DNA from: Flavobacterium pectinovorum
GTDB taxonomy: Bacteria; Bacteroidota; Bacteroidia; Flavobacteriales; Flavobacteriaceae
Assembly: GCF_022802975.1 (NCBI RefSeq)
Contig: NZ_JAFEVZ010000002.1
Span: forward strand, 124,001-188,000
Length of the DNA: 64,000 bases
Direction of reading: 5' to 3'
The notes below the pieces were generated by a model. It had not been told where the DNA came from. It saw nothing but the letters and a program-made list of their open reading frames with translations, and did no database searches. Positions 50,568 through 59,756 of the stretch are shown here, in pieces; the stretch's first letter is position 1; each line of letters begins with the position of its first letter. The position numbers were made by a program, and so were the translations under genes.

Positions 50568-51203
50568 CTAATTTAAATTGGTGTAACTATAATGCCCCAC
50601 AACTTTATATTCAAACAGACAATCTTCTAAAACCTGACCGCCGCCAACGTTATGAACAATTAGGTTACGTTTTCCGTCTTCTGATTTTTTGTTTGTGATA
50701 ATTCCAATATGAGGTAATTTTCCGTTAATCATCCAGGTTACAATTTCTCCGGTTTTATAATCTTTTGCATCATCAGAAACAGGTAATTTTGTGCCTTTTC
50801 TTTCAAAGAAAACTTCCAGATTAGGAACTCTTCTATGATCGATATTGGTATCTGTTTTTGTCATTCCCCACTTTTTTAAATTTGGATATTTAGAAAAGTT
50901 TGCGGACATGTCTTCATGGACTTCTTTTTGTAAATCAATGTTTAATTTTCGATAGGTACGAATCACAACATCTGTGCAAACGCCTTTATTTGCTGGGATA
51001 TCTCCGTTTGGATATTTTATGGAGAAATAAGCCGGATCATAATCTATCGAAGGATCAAGTATGGAGATGGCCGCTTCAGACAATTTTTCTTCAAAAGTTT
51101 TTACAGCAGTTTGCTGAGTATTAGTAAAAGCTAATTTGTTACTTTCTTTTTTGTTACAAGAAATAAATAATAATACGATTAAAACGCTGGAGATAGATTT
51201 CAT
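50568..51203 (-). CDS. DUF1287 lipoprotein
   Basis: 211 residues. Lipoprotein signal with the cysteine at residue 16 (MKSISSVLIVLLFISCNKK). VCTDVVIRTYRKLNIDLQKEVHEDM, NIDHRRVPNLEVFFERKG, GEIVTWMINGKLPHIGIITNKK and NLIVHNVGGGQVLEDCLFEYKVVGHY match DUF1287, an NlpC/P60-like (papain-fold) domain with Cys, His and a polar residue; C in GVCTD and H in LPHIG are the expected pair. Presumably a periplasmic amidase on the peptidoglycan or peptide; substrate unknown. Confidence 0.88.
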   Translation of the reverse strand: MKSISSVLIVLLFISCNKKESNKLAFTNTQQTAVKTFEEKLSEAAISILDPSIDYDPAYFSIKYPNGDIPANKGVCTDVVIRTYRKLNIDLQKEVHEDMSANFSKYPNLKKWGMTKTDTNIDHRRVPNLEVFFERKGTKLPVSDDAKDYKTGEIVTWMINGKLPHIGIITNKKSEDGKRNLIVHNVGGGQVLEDCLFEYKVVGHYSYTNLN

Positions 51204-51266
51204 TTTTTTTGTTTTAAAATTAGTGATTATCGAAATAACAAATGAGTTTTAATGAATGATTTTTCT

Positions 51267-51274
51267 TATTTTTG
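51267..51274 (+). promoter_or_regulatory. -7 element of the GNAT-radC run
   Basis: TATTTTTG, 19 bases before the GNAT ATG. The -33 region reads TTTT, not TTG. Confidence 0.4.
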
Positions 51275-51293
51275 AAAATATTGATAAAACTAT

Positions 51294-51758
51294 ATGCCTG
51301 AAAAAATTAAAGTTGTCCATACAACAAGCGAAAATCCTGATTTCATATTTTTATACAACACCTTTGATACTTTTTTGTGGGAACGCTATCCCGAATTAAA
51401 AACAGATTATTGGGGTAATAATATTATAGAATTTAATCCAAATGTGGTTATTGTATATTTAGATAATAAAGCGGTTGGTTGCGGCTGTTTTAAAAAGTAC
51501 AATGGCACTACTGCCGAACTCAAAAGAATGTTTGTTTTACCAGAAGCAAGAGGCCTTGGCTTAGCTCAGCTAATTATTAGTGAAGTAGAAAATAAGGCAA
51601 TTGACCACGGTTTCGAAGTTTTGATTTTAGAAACGCTGTATAAACAAATTGAAGCAATTACGTTATATCAAAAAGTTGGATTTGAAATAATTGACAACTA
51701 TGAGCCTTACGTAGGCCTGAAAAATAGTATCTGTATGAGTAAAAGCATTAATATTTAA
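51294..51758 (+). CDS. GNAT-family N-acetyltransferase
   Basis: 154 residues. AVGCGCFKKYNGTTAELKRMFVLPEARGLGLAQLIISEVENKAI holds the acetyl-CoA-binding motif A (PEARGLGLAQ), followed by LILETLYKQIEAITLYQKVGFEIID. Acceptor unknown. The next three genes follow at 3-bp gaps, so GNAT, radC, HAD and the exported protein are one operon. Confidence 0.9.
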   Translation: MPEKIKVVHTTSENPDFIFLYNTFDTFLWERYPELKTDYWGNNIIEFNPNVVIVYLDNKAVGCGCFKKYNGTTAELKRMFVLPEARGLGLAQLIISEVENKAIDHGFEVLILETLYKQIEAITLYQKVGFEIIDNYEPYVGLKNSICMSKSINI

Positions 51759-51761
51759 CAA

Positions 51762-52451
51762 ATGGAAGCAACTCATTTTCCAATTACACATTGGTCTGAA
51801 GACGACAGACCTCGCGAAAAATTAATGCTGAAAGGTAAAAGTGTCTTAAGCGATGCCGAATTAATTGCTATTTTAATTGGTTCCGGTAGTCGGAATGAAT
51901 CGGCAGTTGATTTGAGCAAAAGAATTTTGGCCAGTGTTGACACTCTGAATTCGTTAGGAAAAATGTCTATTTCGCAATTGATAGATTTTAAAGGAATAGG
52001 GGAGGCAAAGGCCATTACTATAATTGCTGCATTAGAGCTAGGAAGAAGACGCAGGGCAGAGGATTCGGTTGAATTGACCAAAATCACATCCAGTAAAATG
52101 GTTTTCGAAATTATGCAGCCTATTATTGGTGAGCTCCCGCATGAAGAGTTTTGGGTGCTTTTTCTGAATAATTCAAATAAAGTGATTTTAAAGTCTCAAT
52201 TAAGTAAAGGAGGAATTTCAGGAACTATTGTCGATGTTCGTCTGGTTTTTAAATTAGCGCTTGAGTCAGGGGCTACAGGCTTGATTTTATGCCATAATCA
52301 TCCTTCGGGGGCTTTGATTCCCAGTGATGCCGATAAACACATTACCAAAAAATTGAAGATGGCAGGAGATAGTTTAGATGTTAAAGTTTTAGATCATTTG
52401 ATTATTACTGAAACAAAATATTATAGTTTTGTAGATGAAGGAATTTTATAA
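51762..52451 (+). CDS. radC: RadC family (JAB domain) protein
   Basis: 229 residues. Start with ITHWSEDDRPREKLMLKG, the helix-hairpin-helix-like ISQLIDFKGIGEAKAITIIAALELGRRR, and the JAB metal-binding motif in CHNHPSGALIPSDADKH. The name RadC is historical; its DNA-repair role is not established. Complete length for the family. Second gene of the four-gene operon. Confidence 0.93.
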   Translation: MEATHFPITHWSEDDRPREKLMLKGKSVLSDAELIAILIGSGSRNESAVDLSKRILASVDTLNSLGKMSISQLIDFKGIGEAKAITIIAALELGRRRRAEDSVELTKITSSKMVFEIMQPIIGELPHEEFWVLFLNNSNKVILKSQLSKGGISGTIVDVRLVFKLALESGATGLILCHNHPSGALIPSDADKHITKKLKMAGDSLDVKVLDHLIITETKYYSFVDEGIL

Positions 52452-52454
52452 ATT

Positions 52455-53141
52455 ATGCATACAAATATTACCGATATATTCTTTGATTTAGACCATACGC
52501 TTTGGGATTTTGACCGGAACTCAGAAATGGCTTTTGACCGGATTTTTAAAAGTAAATTTCCGGAAATTAAATGTCAGGATTTTATAGAAAAATACATTCC
52601 TGTAAATCAGGCTTGCTGGAAATTATATCAACATGACAAAATTACGCATCAGGAACTGCGTTATAACAGATTAAAGTTCTCTTTTGATGCTTTGGGGATT
52701 GTCGTTTCTGATGAAGATATTGATCAGATTGCAAATGATTATATCGAATTTTTAACAGATAATAATCATTTGTTTGAAGGTGCAATTGAAATTTTAGACT
52801 ATTTAAAATCAAAGTACAAATTGCACATCATAACAAATGGTTTTGCCAGTGTTCAGGAAAAGAAAATAAAGAATGCAGCTTTGCGTGATTATTTTAGCAC
52901 AATTACAAATTCTGAACTGGCAGGCGTAAAAAAGCCAAATAGTATTATCTTTGATTACGCAATCAATTCTGCAAACGCTTCAAAGGAAAATTGTATTATG
53001 ATTGGCGATTGTCTGGATGCCGATGTTAATGGTGCTCTGGATGCGGGTTTAGATGCGATTTTTTTTAATGATAAAAACATTGAAGCTCCGCAAAATATTA
53101 AACAAATAAACCATTTATTAGAACTTAAAAAATATTTATAA
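52455..53141 (+). CDS. HAD-family YjjG-type nucleotidase
   Basis: 228 residues. HAD motifs: I FFDLDHTLWDFD (DLDHT), II IITNGF, III KKPNSIIFDYAINS with Lys, IV MIGDCLDADVNGALDAG. The cap between motifs I and II is helical (about 20-90). The LDHTLWDFDRNS opening is that of the YjjG group, pyrimidine 5'-nucleotidases that can clear noncanonical nucleotides. Cytoplasmic. Third gene of the operon. Confidence 0.9.
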   Translation: MHTNITDIFFDLDHTLWDFDRNSEMAFDRIFKSKFPEIKCQDFIEKYIPVNQACWKLYQHDKITHQELRYNRLKFSFDALGIVVSDEDIDQIANDYIEFLTDNNHLFEGAIEILDYLKSKYKLHIITNGFASVQEKKIKNAALRDYFSTITNSELAGVKKPNSIIFDYAINSANASKENCIMIGDCLDADVNGALDAGLDAIFFNDKNIEAPQNIKQINHLLELKKYL

Positions 53142-53143
53142 CT

Positions 53144-53896
53144 ATGAAAATTAGACTTTTTTTAATAACGCTTTTCATGTCTGCTTTAGGTTTTTCGCAA
53201 TCTATTAATGATTACAAAGCCGTTATTGTGCCTATTGATTTTGATTTCACAAAGGGGATAAATCCTTATCGATTGTCAACGATGACAAAAGCAAATTTAA
53301 TAAAAGCAGGTTTTGAAGCTTATTATGAAAACGACCAGCTTCCGGCAGAATTAATTAATCGTTGTGATTTGTTATATGTTGATGTGAAAAAAGATAATGC
53401 TTTTTTAGTAACAAAACTTTTTTTAGAGTTTAAAGATTGCTACGGAAAAATCGTTTATACTTCTGAAACAGGAAAAAGCAAAGAGAAAGAGTTTGATGTA
53501 GCTTACAGAGAATCATTAGATCTGGCTTTTGTATCTGTAAATGGGCTGCATTATAAATATAGTGGAAAAACCATTGCAACTTCTGGCGTTGCTTCAAATA
53601 GTACAGTTGCTGTTCCGGTAGTTGCTGTAGCTCCTGTTTCTACACAAATTTCTGTACCAGTTGCAGATGTTTCTGATCCAAATTTACTTTATGCACAACC
53701 AACAGATACAGGTTATCAATTAATAGATAAAACACCAAAAGTGGTTATGAAATTGCTTAAAACGTCTCGTCCTGATTCTTTTATAGCAATAAAAGATGGT
53801 GTTCAGGGAACTTTAAATGCAAAAGACAATCAGTGGTTTTTTGAATATTATCAAAACGACAAATTAGTTTCTGAAAAAGTTACAGTTAAGTTTTAG
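53144..53896 (+). CDS. Exported protein of unknown function
   Basis: 250 residues with signal peptide MKIRLFLITLFMSALGFSQ. A structured first half (INDYKAVIVPIDFDFTKGINPYRLSTMTKANLIKAGFEAYYENDQLPAELINRCDLLYVDVKKDNAFLV) is followed by a low-complexity Val/Ala/Ser/Pro linker (about 150-185) and a small C-terminal domain (YQLIDKTPKVVMKLLKTSRPDSFIAIKDGVQGTLNAK). Family not recognised. Last gene of the operon, three bases behind the HAD gene. Confidence 0.75.
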   Translation: MKIRLFLITLFMSALGFSQSINDYKAVIVPIDFDFTKGINPYRLSTMTKANLIKAGFEAYYENDQLPAELINRCDLLYVDVKKDNAFLVTKLFLEFKDCYGKIVYTSETGKSKEKEFDVAYRESLDLAFVSVNGLHYKYSGKTIATSGVASNSTVAVPVVAVAPVSTQISVPVADVSDPNLLYAQPTDTGYQLIDKTPKVVMKLLKTSRPDSFIAIKDGVQGTLNAKDNQWFFEYYQNDKLVSEKVTVKF

Positions 53897-53924
53897 ATAA
53901 AGAAATTTGAATATCTATTTTGTA

Positions 53925-53959
53925 AAACAATAAACAATAAACAATAAACAATAAACAAT
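53925..53959. repeat. Five tandem copies of AAACAAT
   Basis: Five perfect 7-base units with a partial sixth, in the 75-base gap between convergent genes. Possibly a slippage-prone microsatellite. Confidence 0.9.
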
Positions 53960-53971
53960 AAATAGGAAAAT

Positions 53972-55249
53972 CTAATATCCATATTTATCTTTCCAACGGT
54001 TCTTTAAAAATTCACGGTTACTATTCTCTCTCGAATTCTGACCTGGATTATAAAGAACCGTTTCTTTTATAGCATCAGGCAAAAATTCCTGTTCGGTAAA
54101 GTTATTGGCATAATCATGTGAGTATTTATAATCTTCACCATAACCCAATTCTTTCATCAGTTTTGTTGGAGCATTGCGCAAATGAATCGGAACCGGCAAA
54201 TCACCGGTTTGTTTGACCAATTGCTGTGCATTTCCAATGGCCATGTAAGAGGCATTACTTTTAGGCGAAGTAGCCAGATAAATCGCACACTGGCTTAAAA
54301 TAATTCTGCTTTCCGGATAGCCAATAGTAGAAACTGCCTGAAAAGTATTATTCGCCATAATAAAAGCCGTAGGGTTGGCATTTCCAATATCTTCACTTGA
54401 TAAAATCAACATTCGTCGGGCAATAAACTTTACATCTTCGCCGCCTTCGATCATTCTGGCCAGCCAATAAACAGCCCCATTAGGGTCACTTCCACGAATC
54501 GATTTTATAAAAGCCGAAACGATATCATAATGCTGTTCGCCACTTTTATCATACAAAACCGTATTTTGCTGAACCAGTTCAAAAACACGATCGTTTGTAA
54601 TGATAATTTCATCACTGGCTGAAGCATTTACCACCAATTCAAAAATATTTAATAATTTTCTTCCATCACCGCCGGAAAGTCTTAATAAAGCTTCAGTTTC
54701 TTTCAGAACAATATTTTTGGTCGCCAGATAAGAATCGATTTTCATCGCACGATGTAGCAAAGTCTCCAGATCTTCTTTCGTAAAAGCATTCAAAATATAC
54801 ACTTGAGAGCGTGACAATAATGCAGGAATTACCTCAAAACTTGGGTTTTCGGTCGTTGCGCCAATTAGCGTGATAATACCTTTTTCGACTGCAGCTAAAA
54901 GCGAATCTTGTTGTGATTTACTAAATCGGTGAATCTCATCAATAAATAAAATAGGATTTCTGGCCGTAAATAAACCTCCATTTTGTTTCGCTTTTTCAAT
55001 CACATCGCGAATGTCTTTCACGCCAGAGTTTATTGCGCTCAAAATATAAAAAGGGCGTTTCGATTCCTGAGCGATAATTTGAGCCAGAGTCGTTTTTCCG
55101 GTTCCTGGAGGCCCCCAAAAGATTAAGGAAGGTATAATTCCCTTTGAAATTTGTTGCGTCAAAGATCCGTTTGGTCCAACCAAATGACTTTGACTTATAT
55201 AGTCTTCTAATTTTTGCGGTCGTATGCGTTCGGCTAAAGGTGCTTCCAT
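53972..55249 (-). CDS. rarA: Replication-associated recombination protein A (RarA/MgsA)
   Basis: 425 residues. AAA+ ATPase: Walker [13 protein letters not shown], Walker [17 protein letters not shown], sensor 1 [11 protein letters not shown], then the WHIP-type C-terminal region ([53 protein letters not shown]). It acts at stalled forks with SSB. Start [11 protein letters not shown] at 55249. Confidence 0.95.
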   Translation of the reverse strand: MEAPLAERIRPQKLEDYISQSHLVGPNGSLTQQISKGIIPSLIFWGPPGTGKTTLAQIIAQESKRPFYILSAINSGVKDIRDVIEKAKQNGGLFTARNPILFIDEIHRFSKSQQDSLLAAVEKGIITLIGATTENPSFEVIPALLSRSQVYILNAFTKEDLETLLHRAMKIDSYLATKNIVLKETEALLRLSGGDGRKLLNIFELVVNASASDEIIITNDRVFELVQQNTVLYDKSGEQHYDIVSAFIKSIRGSDPNGAVYWLARMIEGGEDVKFIARRMLILSSEDIGNANPTAFIMANNTFQAVSTIGYPESRIILSQCAIYLATSPKSNASYMAIGNAQQLVKQTGDLPVPIHLRNAPTKLMKELGYGEDYKYSHDYANNFTEQEFLPDAIKETVLYNPGQNSRENSNREFLKNRWKDKYGY

Positions 55250-55280
55250 TTTGTAAAATTACTATTTTTAATTTTTTCAG

Positions 55281-55375
55281 GAGCTATTTCCTGCTATCCG
55301 TTTCAATCTTTTGTGCCGAACACCGGCACAAAAGGATTTCCACTTCTATCAGGGCTAGGCCTCGACTTTTGCAGG
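55281..55375. repeat. Intergenic hairpin element (GAGCTATTTCC ... GGGCTAGG type)
   Basis: GAGCTATTTCCTGCTATCCG lies just before a perfect 11-bp stem CTTTTGTGCCG (55308-55318)/CGGCACAAAAG (55324-55334) and after it GGATTTCCACTTCTATCAGGGCTAGG. I recognise this as of a type dispersed in intergenic regions of flavobacterial genomes (recollection, not searched). Divergent promoter side of rarA and the rhomboid gene. Confidence 0.7.
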
Positions 55376-55458
55376 ATATTTTCGGTTAGCTGACAAATTA
55401 ACAGTAAATTGTTTTTGGATAGTTTTTTGATGACAATCTATCAAATCGATGTAAGAAT

Positions 55459-56223
55459 ATGAACGACAATCATTTTAAATTTTCAAATTACGTACTGGCG
55501 CTTCCGTTGTTTTTTGTGCTTTTTTTGTGGGTCATATATTGGATTCAAATTCGCTTTGATTTCGATTTCTATCAACACGGAATTTACCCGAGGGATTTCT
55601 CTGGTCTTCAGGGGATTTTGTTCAGCCCTTTTATTCACGAAAACTTAGGGCATTTATATAATAATTCTATTCCGCTTTTGGTTTTACTGGCGGCGATGCA
55701 ATATTTTTATCCCAAACAAACTTTGGGTGTTATTGTTTTCGGTATTCTGTTTTCAGGATTAATAACCTGGATCATCGGGCGTCAGAATTATCATATTGGG
55801 GCAAGCGGATTAATTTATGTTTTGGTAAGTTTTATATTTTTTAAAGGTATTCAAACCGGTTATTATCGTCTGGTGGCACTCTCACTTTCTGTAATTTTAT
55901 TGTATGGAGGAATGATTTGGTATGTTTTTCCTGATGTTGATCAATCGATTTCCTGGGAAGGTCATTTAGCTGGTTTTATTACAGGTTTTATAATATCGTT
56001 ATTTTATAAAACACCAGAATATGCCAAGCCCATTGTTTATGATTGGCAAAAACCGGATTTTAATCCGGAAGAAGATGCTTTTATGAAACACTTTGATGAA
56101 AACGGAAATTTTGTAAATACTGAAATCCCTGAAGAAGAGCCTGAAAATATTTCAACTTATTTTAATTCTGATGTTTCGGTACACTACATTATAACGAAAT
56201 CAGAAGATAAAACAGTTTATTGA
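55459..56223 (+). CDS. Rhomboid-family intramembrane serine protease
   Basis: 254 residues with six membrane segments. HENLGHLYNNSIPLLVLLAAM has the conserved N/H region; GASGLIYVLVSFIFFKG contains the catalytic Ser; WEGHLAGFITGFIISLF contains the catalytic His. The cytoplasmic tail (from about KPDFNPEEDAFM) is acidic and extended. It cleaves membrane proteins; substrate unknown. Confidence 0.92.
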   Translation: MNDNHFKFSNYVLALPLFFVLFLWVIYWIQIRFDFDFYQHGIYPRDFSGLQGILFSPFIHENLGHLYNNSIPLLVLLAAMQYFYPKQTLGVIVFGILFSGLITWIIGRQNYHIGASGLIYVLVSFIFFKGIQTGYYRLVALSLSVILLYGGMIWYVFPDVDQSISWEGHLAGFITGFIISLFYKTPEYAKPIVYDWQKPDFNPEEDAFMKHFDENGNFVNTEIPEEEPENISTYFNSDVSVHYIITKSEDKTVY

Positions 56224-56234
56224 ATATGTTTCAT

Positions 56235-56266
56235 AAAAAAACACTTCGATTTAGAAGTGTTTTTTA
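56235..56266 (+). terminator. Terminator of the rhomboid gene
   Basis: AAAAAACACTTC (56236-56247)/GAAGTGTTTTTT (56254-56265) with ATT-rich tail; convergent with rlmB, may act both ways. Confidence 0.82.
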
Positions 56267-56289
56267 TTCTTTATAATGTAGGCTATTAT

Positions 56290-57024
56290 TTAACTTCTTT
56301 GACGAACAGTTTCGTATAAAAAAGCACCACAGGCAACAGAAACATTCAATGATCCAATTGTTCCAAACATAGGAAGTTTTGCTTTCTCATCTACAATTTT
56401 TAAAACAGAAGGGTTAATTCCTCTGTCTTCAGATCCCATAATGATCGCCAGGGGTTCATTTAATTGCAGATCATAAATATTCGATTCCGTTTTTTCAGTT
56501 GCGGCAACAGTTTTAATCCCTGATCCCTGAAGGTAGAAAATAGCATCTTTAATATGTTCAACTTTACAAATAGGGACATTAAAAACGGCTCCGGCTGAAG
56601 TTTTTACGGTATCTCCGTTTACAGGTGCCGAACCTGCTTTTTGAACAATGATTCCGTTTACACCGGTACATTCTGCAGTTCTGATAATGGCACCAAAATT
56701 TCTTGCATCAGAAATCTGGTCTAATATTAAAAATAGGGGTTTAGAACCGGATTCAATAGTCGATTCAACCAGATGTTCTAATTCAATAAATCCGATAGGA
56801 GATATGGTAGCAACAGCTCCCTGGTGATTATTTGGTGTTAAGCGATTCAGTTTTTCAACAGGAACGTAGGAGAAGTTAATGTTAGCACGTTTCATTACCT
56901 TCATTAAATCCTTCATTAACTCACCCGAAATTTCTTTTTGTATGAATACTTTGTCTACTTCTTTTCCTGCCTGAATTGCTTCTATAATGGCTCTGATTCC
57001 AAATATTTGATGTTCTTTTTCCAT
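56290..57024 (-). CDS. rlmB: 23S rRNA (guanosine-2'-O-)-methyltransferase RlmB-type
   Basis: 244 residues from ATG 57024; a GTG at 57066 in the same frame lies in the upstream terminator and is not used. N-terminal MRM domain (EHQIFGIRAIIEAIQAGKEVDKVFIQ), then the SPOUT knot: LILDQISDARNFGAIIRTAECTGVNGI (motif 1), IMGSEDRGINPSVLK (motif 2), SLNVSVACGAFLYETVRQR (motif 3). It probably modifies 23S rRNA G2251; the closely related TrmH paralogues cannot be excluded. A TACATTTG -7 element ends four bases before the ATG. Confidence 0.88.
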   Translation of the reverse strand: MEKEHQIFGIRAIIEAIQAGKEVDKVFIQKEISGELMKDLMKVMKRANINFSYVPVEKLNRLTPNNHQGAVATISPIGFIELEHLVESTIESGSKPLFLILDQISDARNFGAIIRTAECTGVNGIIVQKAGSAPVNGDTVKTSAGAVFNVPICKVEHIKDAIFYLQGSGIKTVAATEKTESNIYDLQLNEPLAIIMGSEDRGINPSVLKIVDEKAKLPMFGTIGSLNVSVACGAFLYETVRQRS

Positions 57025-57028
57025 AGCG

Positions 57029-57036
57029 CAAATGTA
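57029..57036 (-). promoter_or_regulatory. -7 element of rlmB with leaderless spacing
   Basis: TACATTTG on the minus strand; its last base (57029) is separated from the ATG (57024) by exactly four bases, as for the elements at 3829, 15097 and 48365. Confidence 0.5.
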
Positions 57037-57053
57037 AGTATAATGTTTTATAT

Positions 57054-57088
57054 AAAAAAAAACCACCCCAAATGAATGGAGTGGTTTT
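57054..57088 (-). terminator. Terminator of the SusC/SusD operon
   Basis: On the minus strand AAAACCACTCC (57088-57078) pairs with GGGGTGGTTTT (57069-57059; one mismatch pair) and ends in a T-run. It lies 25 bases after the last stop. Confidence 0.85.
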
Positions 57089-57112
57089 GATATGAATGAA
57101 CAAGAAATTAAA

Positions 57113-57994
57113 TTAATTAACTTTTTGAAGTTTTAAATTATATGTTCCGTATGTTCCAGAGTTTGTAGGTGTGAAGTAGCCTATTGATAAGTTAATTTCG
57201 CCAGAACAAGATCCTACAGTTCCTGTGCCTTTTGCTAAGTACATTGTTGCACTGCCGTAATTAATTAGTTTATTTGTGGTTACTGTAGTTTTATTGGTAG
57301 CCGGATCAACAGTTACTATATAATAAGTAGGAGAACTTGCTGGCACTGGAATTCTAAAAACGTAAGTTCCATCAGCAGCGTTGTAATCTAATTGTATAAT
57401 GTTATTTGGGAAATAATCTTCCCATCCGTCTTCTACTACTTTATAACTTCCGCTAAAAAGTGATGCATCTGATAATGGACAAAGGGCAACATAGGTTTGA
57501 GAAGGTACCCATAAAGTAGAGTTTGCTATATCAGCACCGAATAAAGGAGCTCCTGCATCTGAGTACATCTTAGTAACGGTACCATTTTTTTGAGTAATTT
57601 CAGTTGTGATTAAAAGTTTATCATTAAGACCGAAACTTGTAAAAGTTGGGAACGCCTTCACTAAATCAGCTTTTTTGTAAGTTAATTTAGCTGGAAAAGT
57701 AGTGATGCCAGTTTGTAAAACAGCTTTTTTAAGTACCCCACTTTGTGTGAAGAAAGCTACGACGTCCATAGAGGCAACATTACCGGTTCCTATTTCTAAA
57801 TTTAATCCTAAATTTATGTCTTGACCGTTTTGAAGTGCTATGATGTTTACACCTTGATCTGTTGTTGCATCTTTTCGTATGTCTGGAGCAGTACCTTCAG
57901 TTAAATTAAGAACTGAATCACCTCCGTCGTTTTCACATGACACTGCTATAAATACAAATAGCAGTGATGTGAATAATATTTTTATGTTTTTCAT
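57113..57994 (-). CDS. SusE/F-like position lipoprotein of unknown fold
   Basis: 293 residues. Lipoprotein signal with the Cys in FIAVSCEND (about residue 20). The mature part is beta-rich with immunoglobulin-like wording (KLTYKKADLVKAFP, DGTYVFRIPVPASSPTYYIVTVDPATNKTTVTTN). It is the third gene of a SusC-SusD operon, the place for surface substrate-binding lipoproteins. No known carbohydrate-binding motif; ligand unknown. Confidence 0.8.
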   Translation of the reverse strand: MKNIKILFTSLLFVFIAVSCENDGGDSVLNLTEGTAPDIRKDATTDQGVNIIALQNGQDINLGLNLEIGTGNVASMDVVAFFTQSGVLKKAVLQTGITTFPAKLTYKKADLVKAFPTFTSFGLNDKLLITTEITQKNGTVTKMYSDAGAPLFGADIANSTLWVPSQTYVALCPLSDASLFSGSYKVVEDGWEDYFPNNIIQLDYNAADGTYVFRIPVPASSPTYYIVTVDPATNKTTVTTNKLINYGSATMYLAKGTGTVGSCSGEINLSIGYFTPTNSGTYGTYNLKLQKVN

Positions 57995-58012
57995 TTTATC
58001 AGTTTTTAATGA

Positions 58013-59746
58013 TTAATTATCCCAAAAGATTTTGTAAGTTGCTGGGTTTTTCTGTACTGGTGCACTTGAATTTGTGTTTAATTCGGGTTGTGGCCAGTAG
58101 AATGAAACTTGAAAAGGATTACTTACTACAGTTTGAGAGTCATCTAAAGGAAAAGCATCTCCGTTATTTAATTGATACTCTTTAGTTGTACTGTTTGGAT
58201 CGGCTAAAATTGGATAGCCTGTTCTTCTGTAATCAGTATATTGATCTGTAGGATCTCCAAAAGTAGCTACCCATTTTTGTGTCATAATGATTTCTAACTG
58301 TTTATTTGCTGATGCAGCACCATATTCAGTTATTACTTTGTCTATAAATGTTGTAACTGCAGCGATTCCTGTTGTAACCGCTGGAGTTCCAGCTGTTGTT
58401 GTTAAAGGAGGAACTGTTTGAAGTGATTGATTACCCTTAACAACCTGGTCAACTTTAATAAAACTTGCCAATATTGCCTCTCTAAGTTTAGTTGAAGCAT
58501 TTCCTGGTAATTTACCAACTTGAATTAACTCAGCCTGAATATATAAGAACTCATCATAAGTCAAAATTCTATGAGGTGCAATACCTGTGCCTGATCTTGT
58601 AGATAAAGTGGTCACATCTGCTCCCTGTCCATCGTCATAACGTCCTCCTGCCGGGAAAATCCCTGGGTACGTATATGATCTTTCCTGACTTTTGTCTCTG
58701 TTAGGTCCTGTACTTCCGAATCGGATAGTGTAGAATCCAGTTTCTTTATCCCAGTAATCTGCATTTGGGTTTCCTGATATAGCGTCAGGAGGAAGTGTTG
58801 CACCTGCTTTTGTTTGGTTGAAATAATAGTACTTCATCCTTGGGTCAGGATTACCAGTATGGATGTTAGGGTTTACACCTTTTAAAATTTCGTACATCCA
58901 TGGACTTTGGTAAGCTCCAAATTGTGTACTTTCATAAGATTCTGTAAACAATCTGTTTCTTTCAATTGTAGGAGAATTTACATTAAATCTATCAATCTGA
59001 AAATCATCTCCAATTCCTTGAAAGAAATTATTTTCTGCAACTAAAGCATTAAAACCTGCCTGATCAAAATCAGAAGTAAGTCTGGTTTGATTGTATAATT
59101 TTAATTTGAAGGTATTTGCAAATCGAATCCATTTGTTAAGATCTCCTTTGTAAATTAAATCATCGGTTCCTGGTTTTTTAGTTCCAGCATTACTTTTTAT
59201 ATTAATCTTTGCTTCATCAATTAGTTTGAAAACAGTAGCATATATCTCTTTTTGATTGTCAAATTTTGGTGCTATGATACCGGTTGTCAATTGTGTAGCT
59301 TCTGTAAAAGGTACATCACCCCATAGGTCTACAGCATAGGCCATAACAAAGGCTTTTTGTATTTGGCCAATTCCAACGTATGTTAAATCACCGCTCTCAG
59401 TAGCTTGGGTGATTAAAGTTTGGATGTCTGTAAGGGTTAAGTAAATACTGTTCCAATCATTATTTAAAGGGATGTTATCTGCTTTTAAACTATATTGGTC
59501 TTGATCTTCTCGGGATGTCATTTGGTGTGTATAGGTGGCTATTACACTTCCTGGGCCATTGTTGAAATCTCCAATCTCACCAATACTTGTTTCAATATTG
59601 GTTAAAAGATAATTCAAAGGGGCTATAGTAGGATCGTCAGTATCTTTATCAACATCCAAATAATCGCTACAACTACTAAATATGGTAGTGAGTGATAATA
59701 AAACGATTGCTGTTTTATTATTTTTTATATGGTTATATAATTTCAT
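58013..59746 (-). CDS. SusD/RagB-family nutrient-binding outer-membrane lipoprotein
   Basis: 577 residues. Lipoprotein signal with Cys in FSSCSDYLDVDKD. HQMTSREDQDQYSLKADNIPLNNDWNSIYLTLTDIQTLITQATE, YAVDLWGDVPFTEATQ and RGxxRY-like regions (YTDYRRTGYPILADPN) belong to the SusD_like_2 group. It is the lid of the SusC channel and captures nutrients at the surface; the group binds peptides or varied solutes rather than only glycans. Confidence 0.93.
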   Translation of the reverse strand: MKLYNHIKNNKTAIVLLSLTTIFSSCSDYLDVDKDTDDPTIAPLNYLLTNIETSIGEIGDFNNGPGSVIATYTHQMTSREDQDQYSLKADNIPLNNDWNSIYLTLTDIQTLITQATESGDLTYVGIGQIQKAFVMAYAVDLWGDVPFTEATQLTTGIIAPKFDNQKEIYATVFKLIDEAKINIKSNAGTKKPGTDDLIYKGDLNKWIRFANTFKLKLYNQTRLTSDFDQAGFNALVAENNFFQGIGDDFQIDRFNVNSPTIERNRLFTESYESTQFGAYQSPWMYEILKGVNPNIHTGNPDPRMKYYYFNQTKAGATLPPDAISGNPNADYWDKETGFYTIRFGSTGPNRDKSQERSYTYPGIFPAGGRYDDGQGADVTTLSTRSGTGIAPHRILTYDEFLYIQAELIQVGKLPGNASTKLREAILASFIKVDQVVKGNQSLQTVPPLTTTAGTPAVTTGIAAVTTFIDKVITEYGAASANKQLEIIMTQKWVATFGDPTDQYTDYRRTGYPILADPNSTTKEYQLNNGDAFPLDDSQTVVSNPFQVSFYWPQPELNTNSSAPVQKNPATYKIFWDN

Positions 59747-59756
59747 GTCTTTTGTG

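Noticed and set aside
53925..53959. CRISPR array
   Set aside because: Units are 7 bases with no spacers and no cas genes are present in the window.
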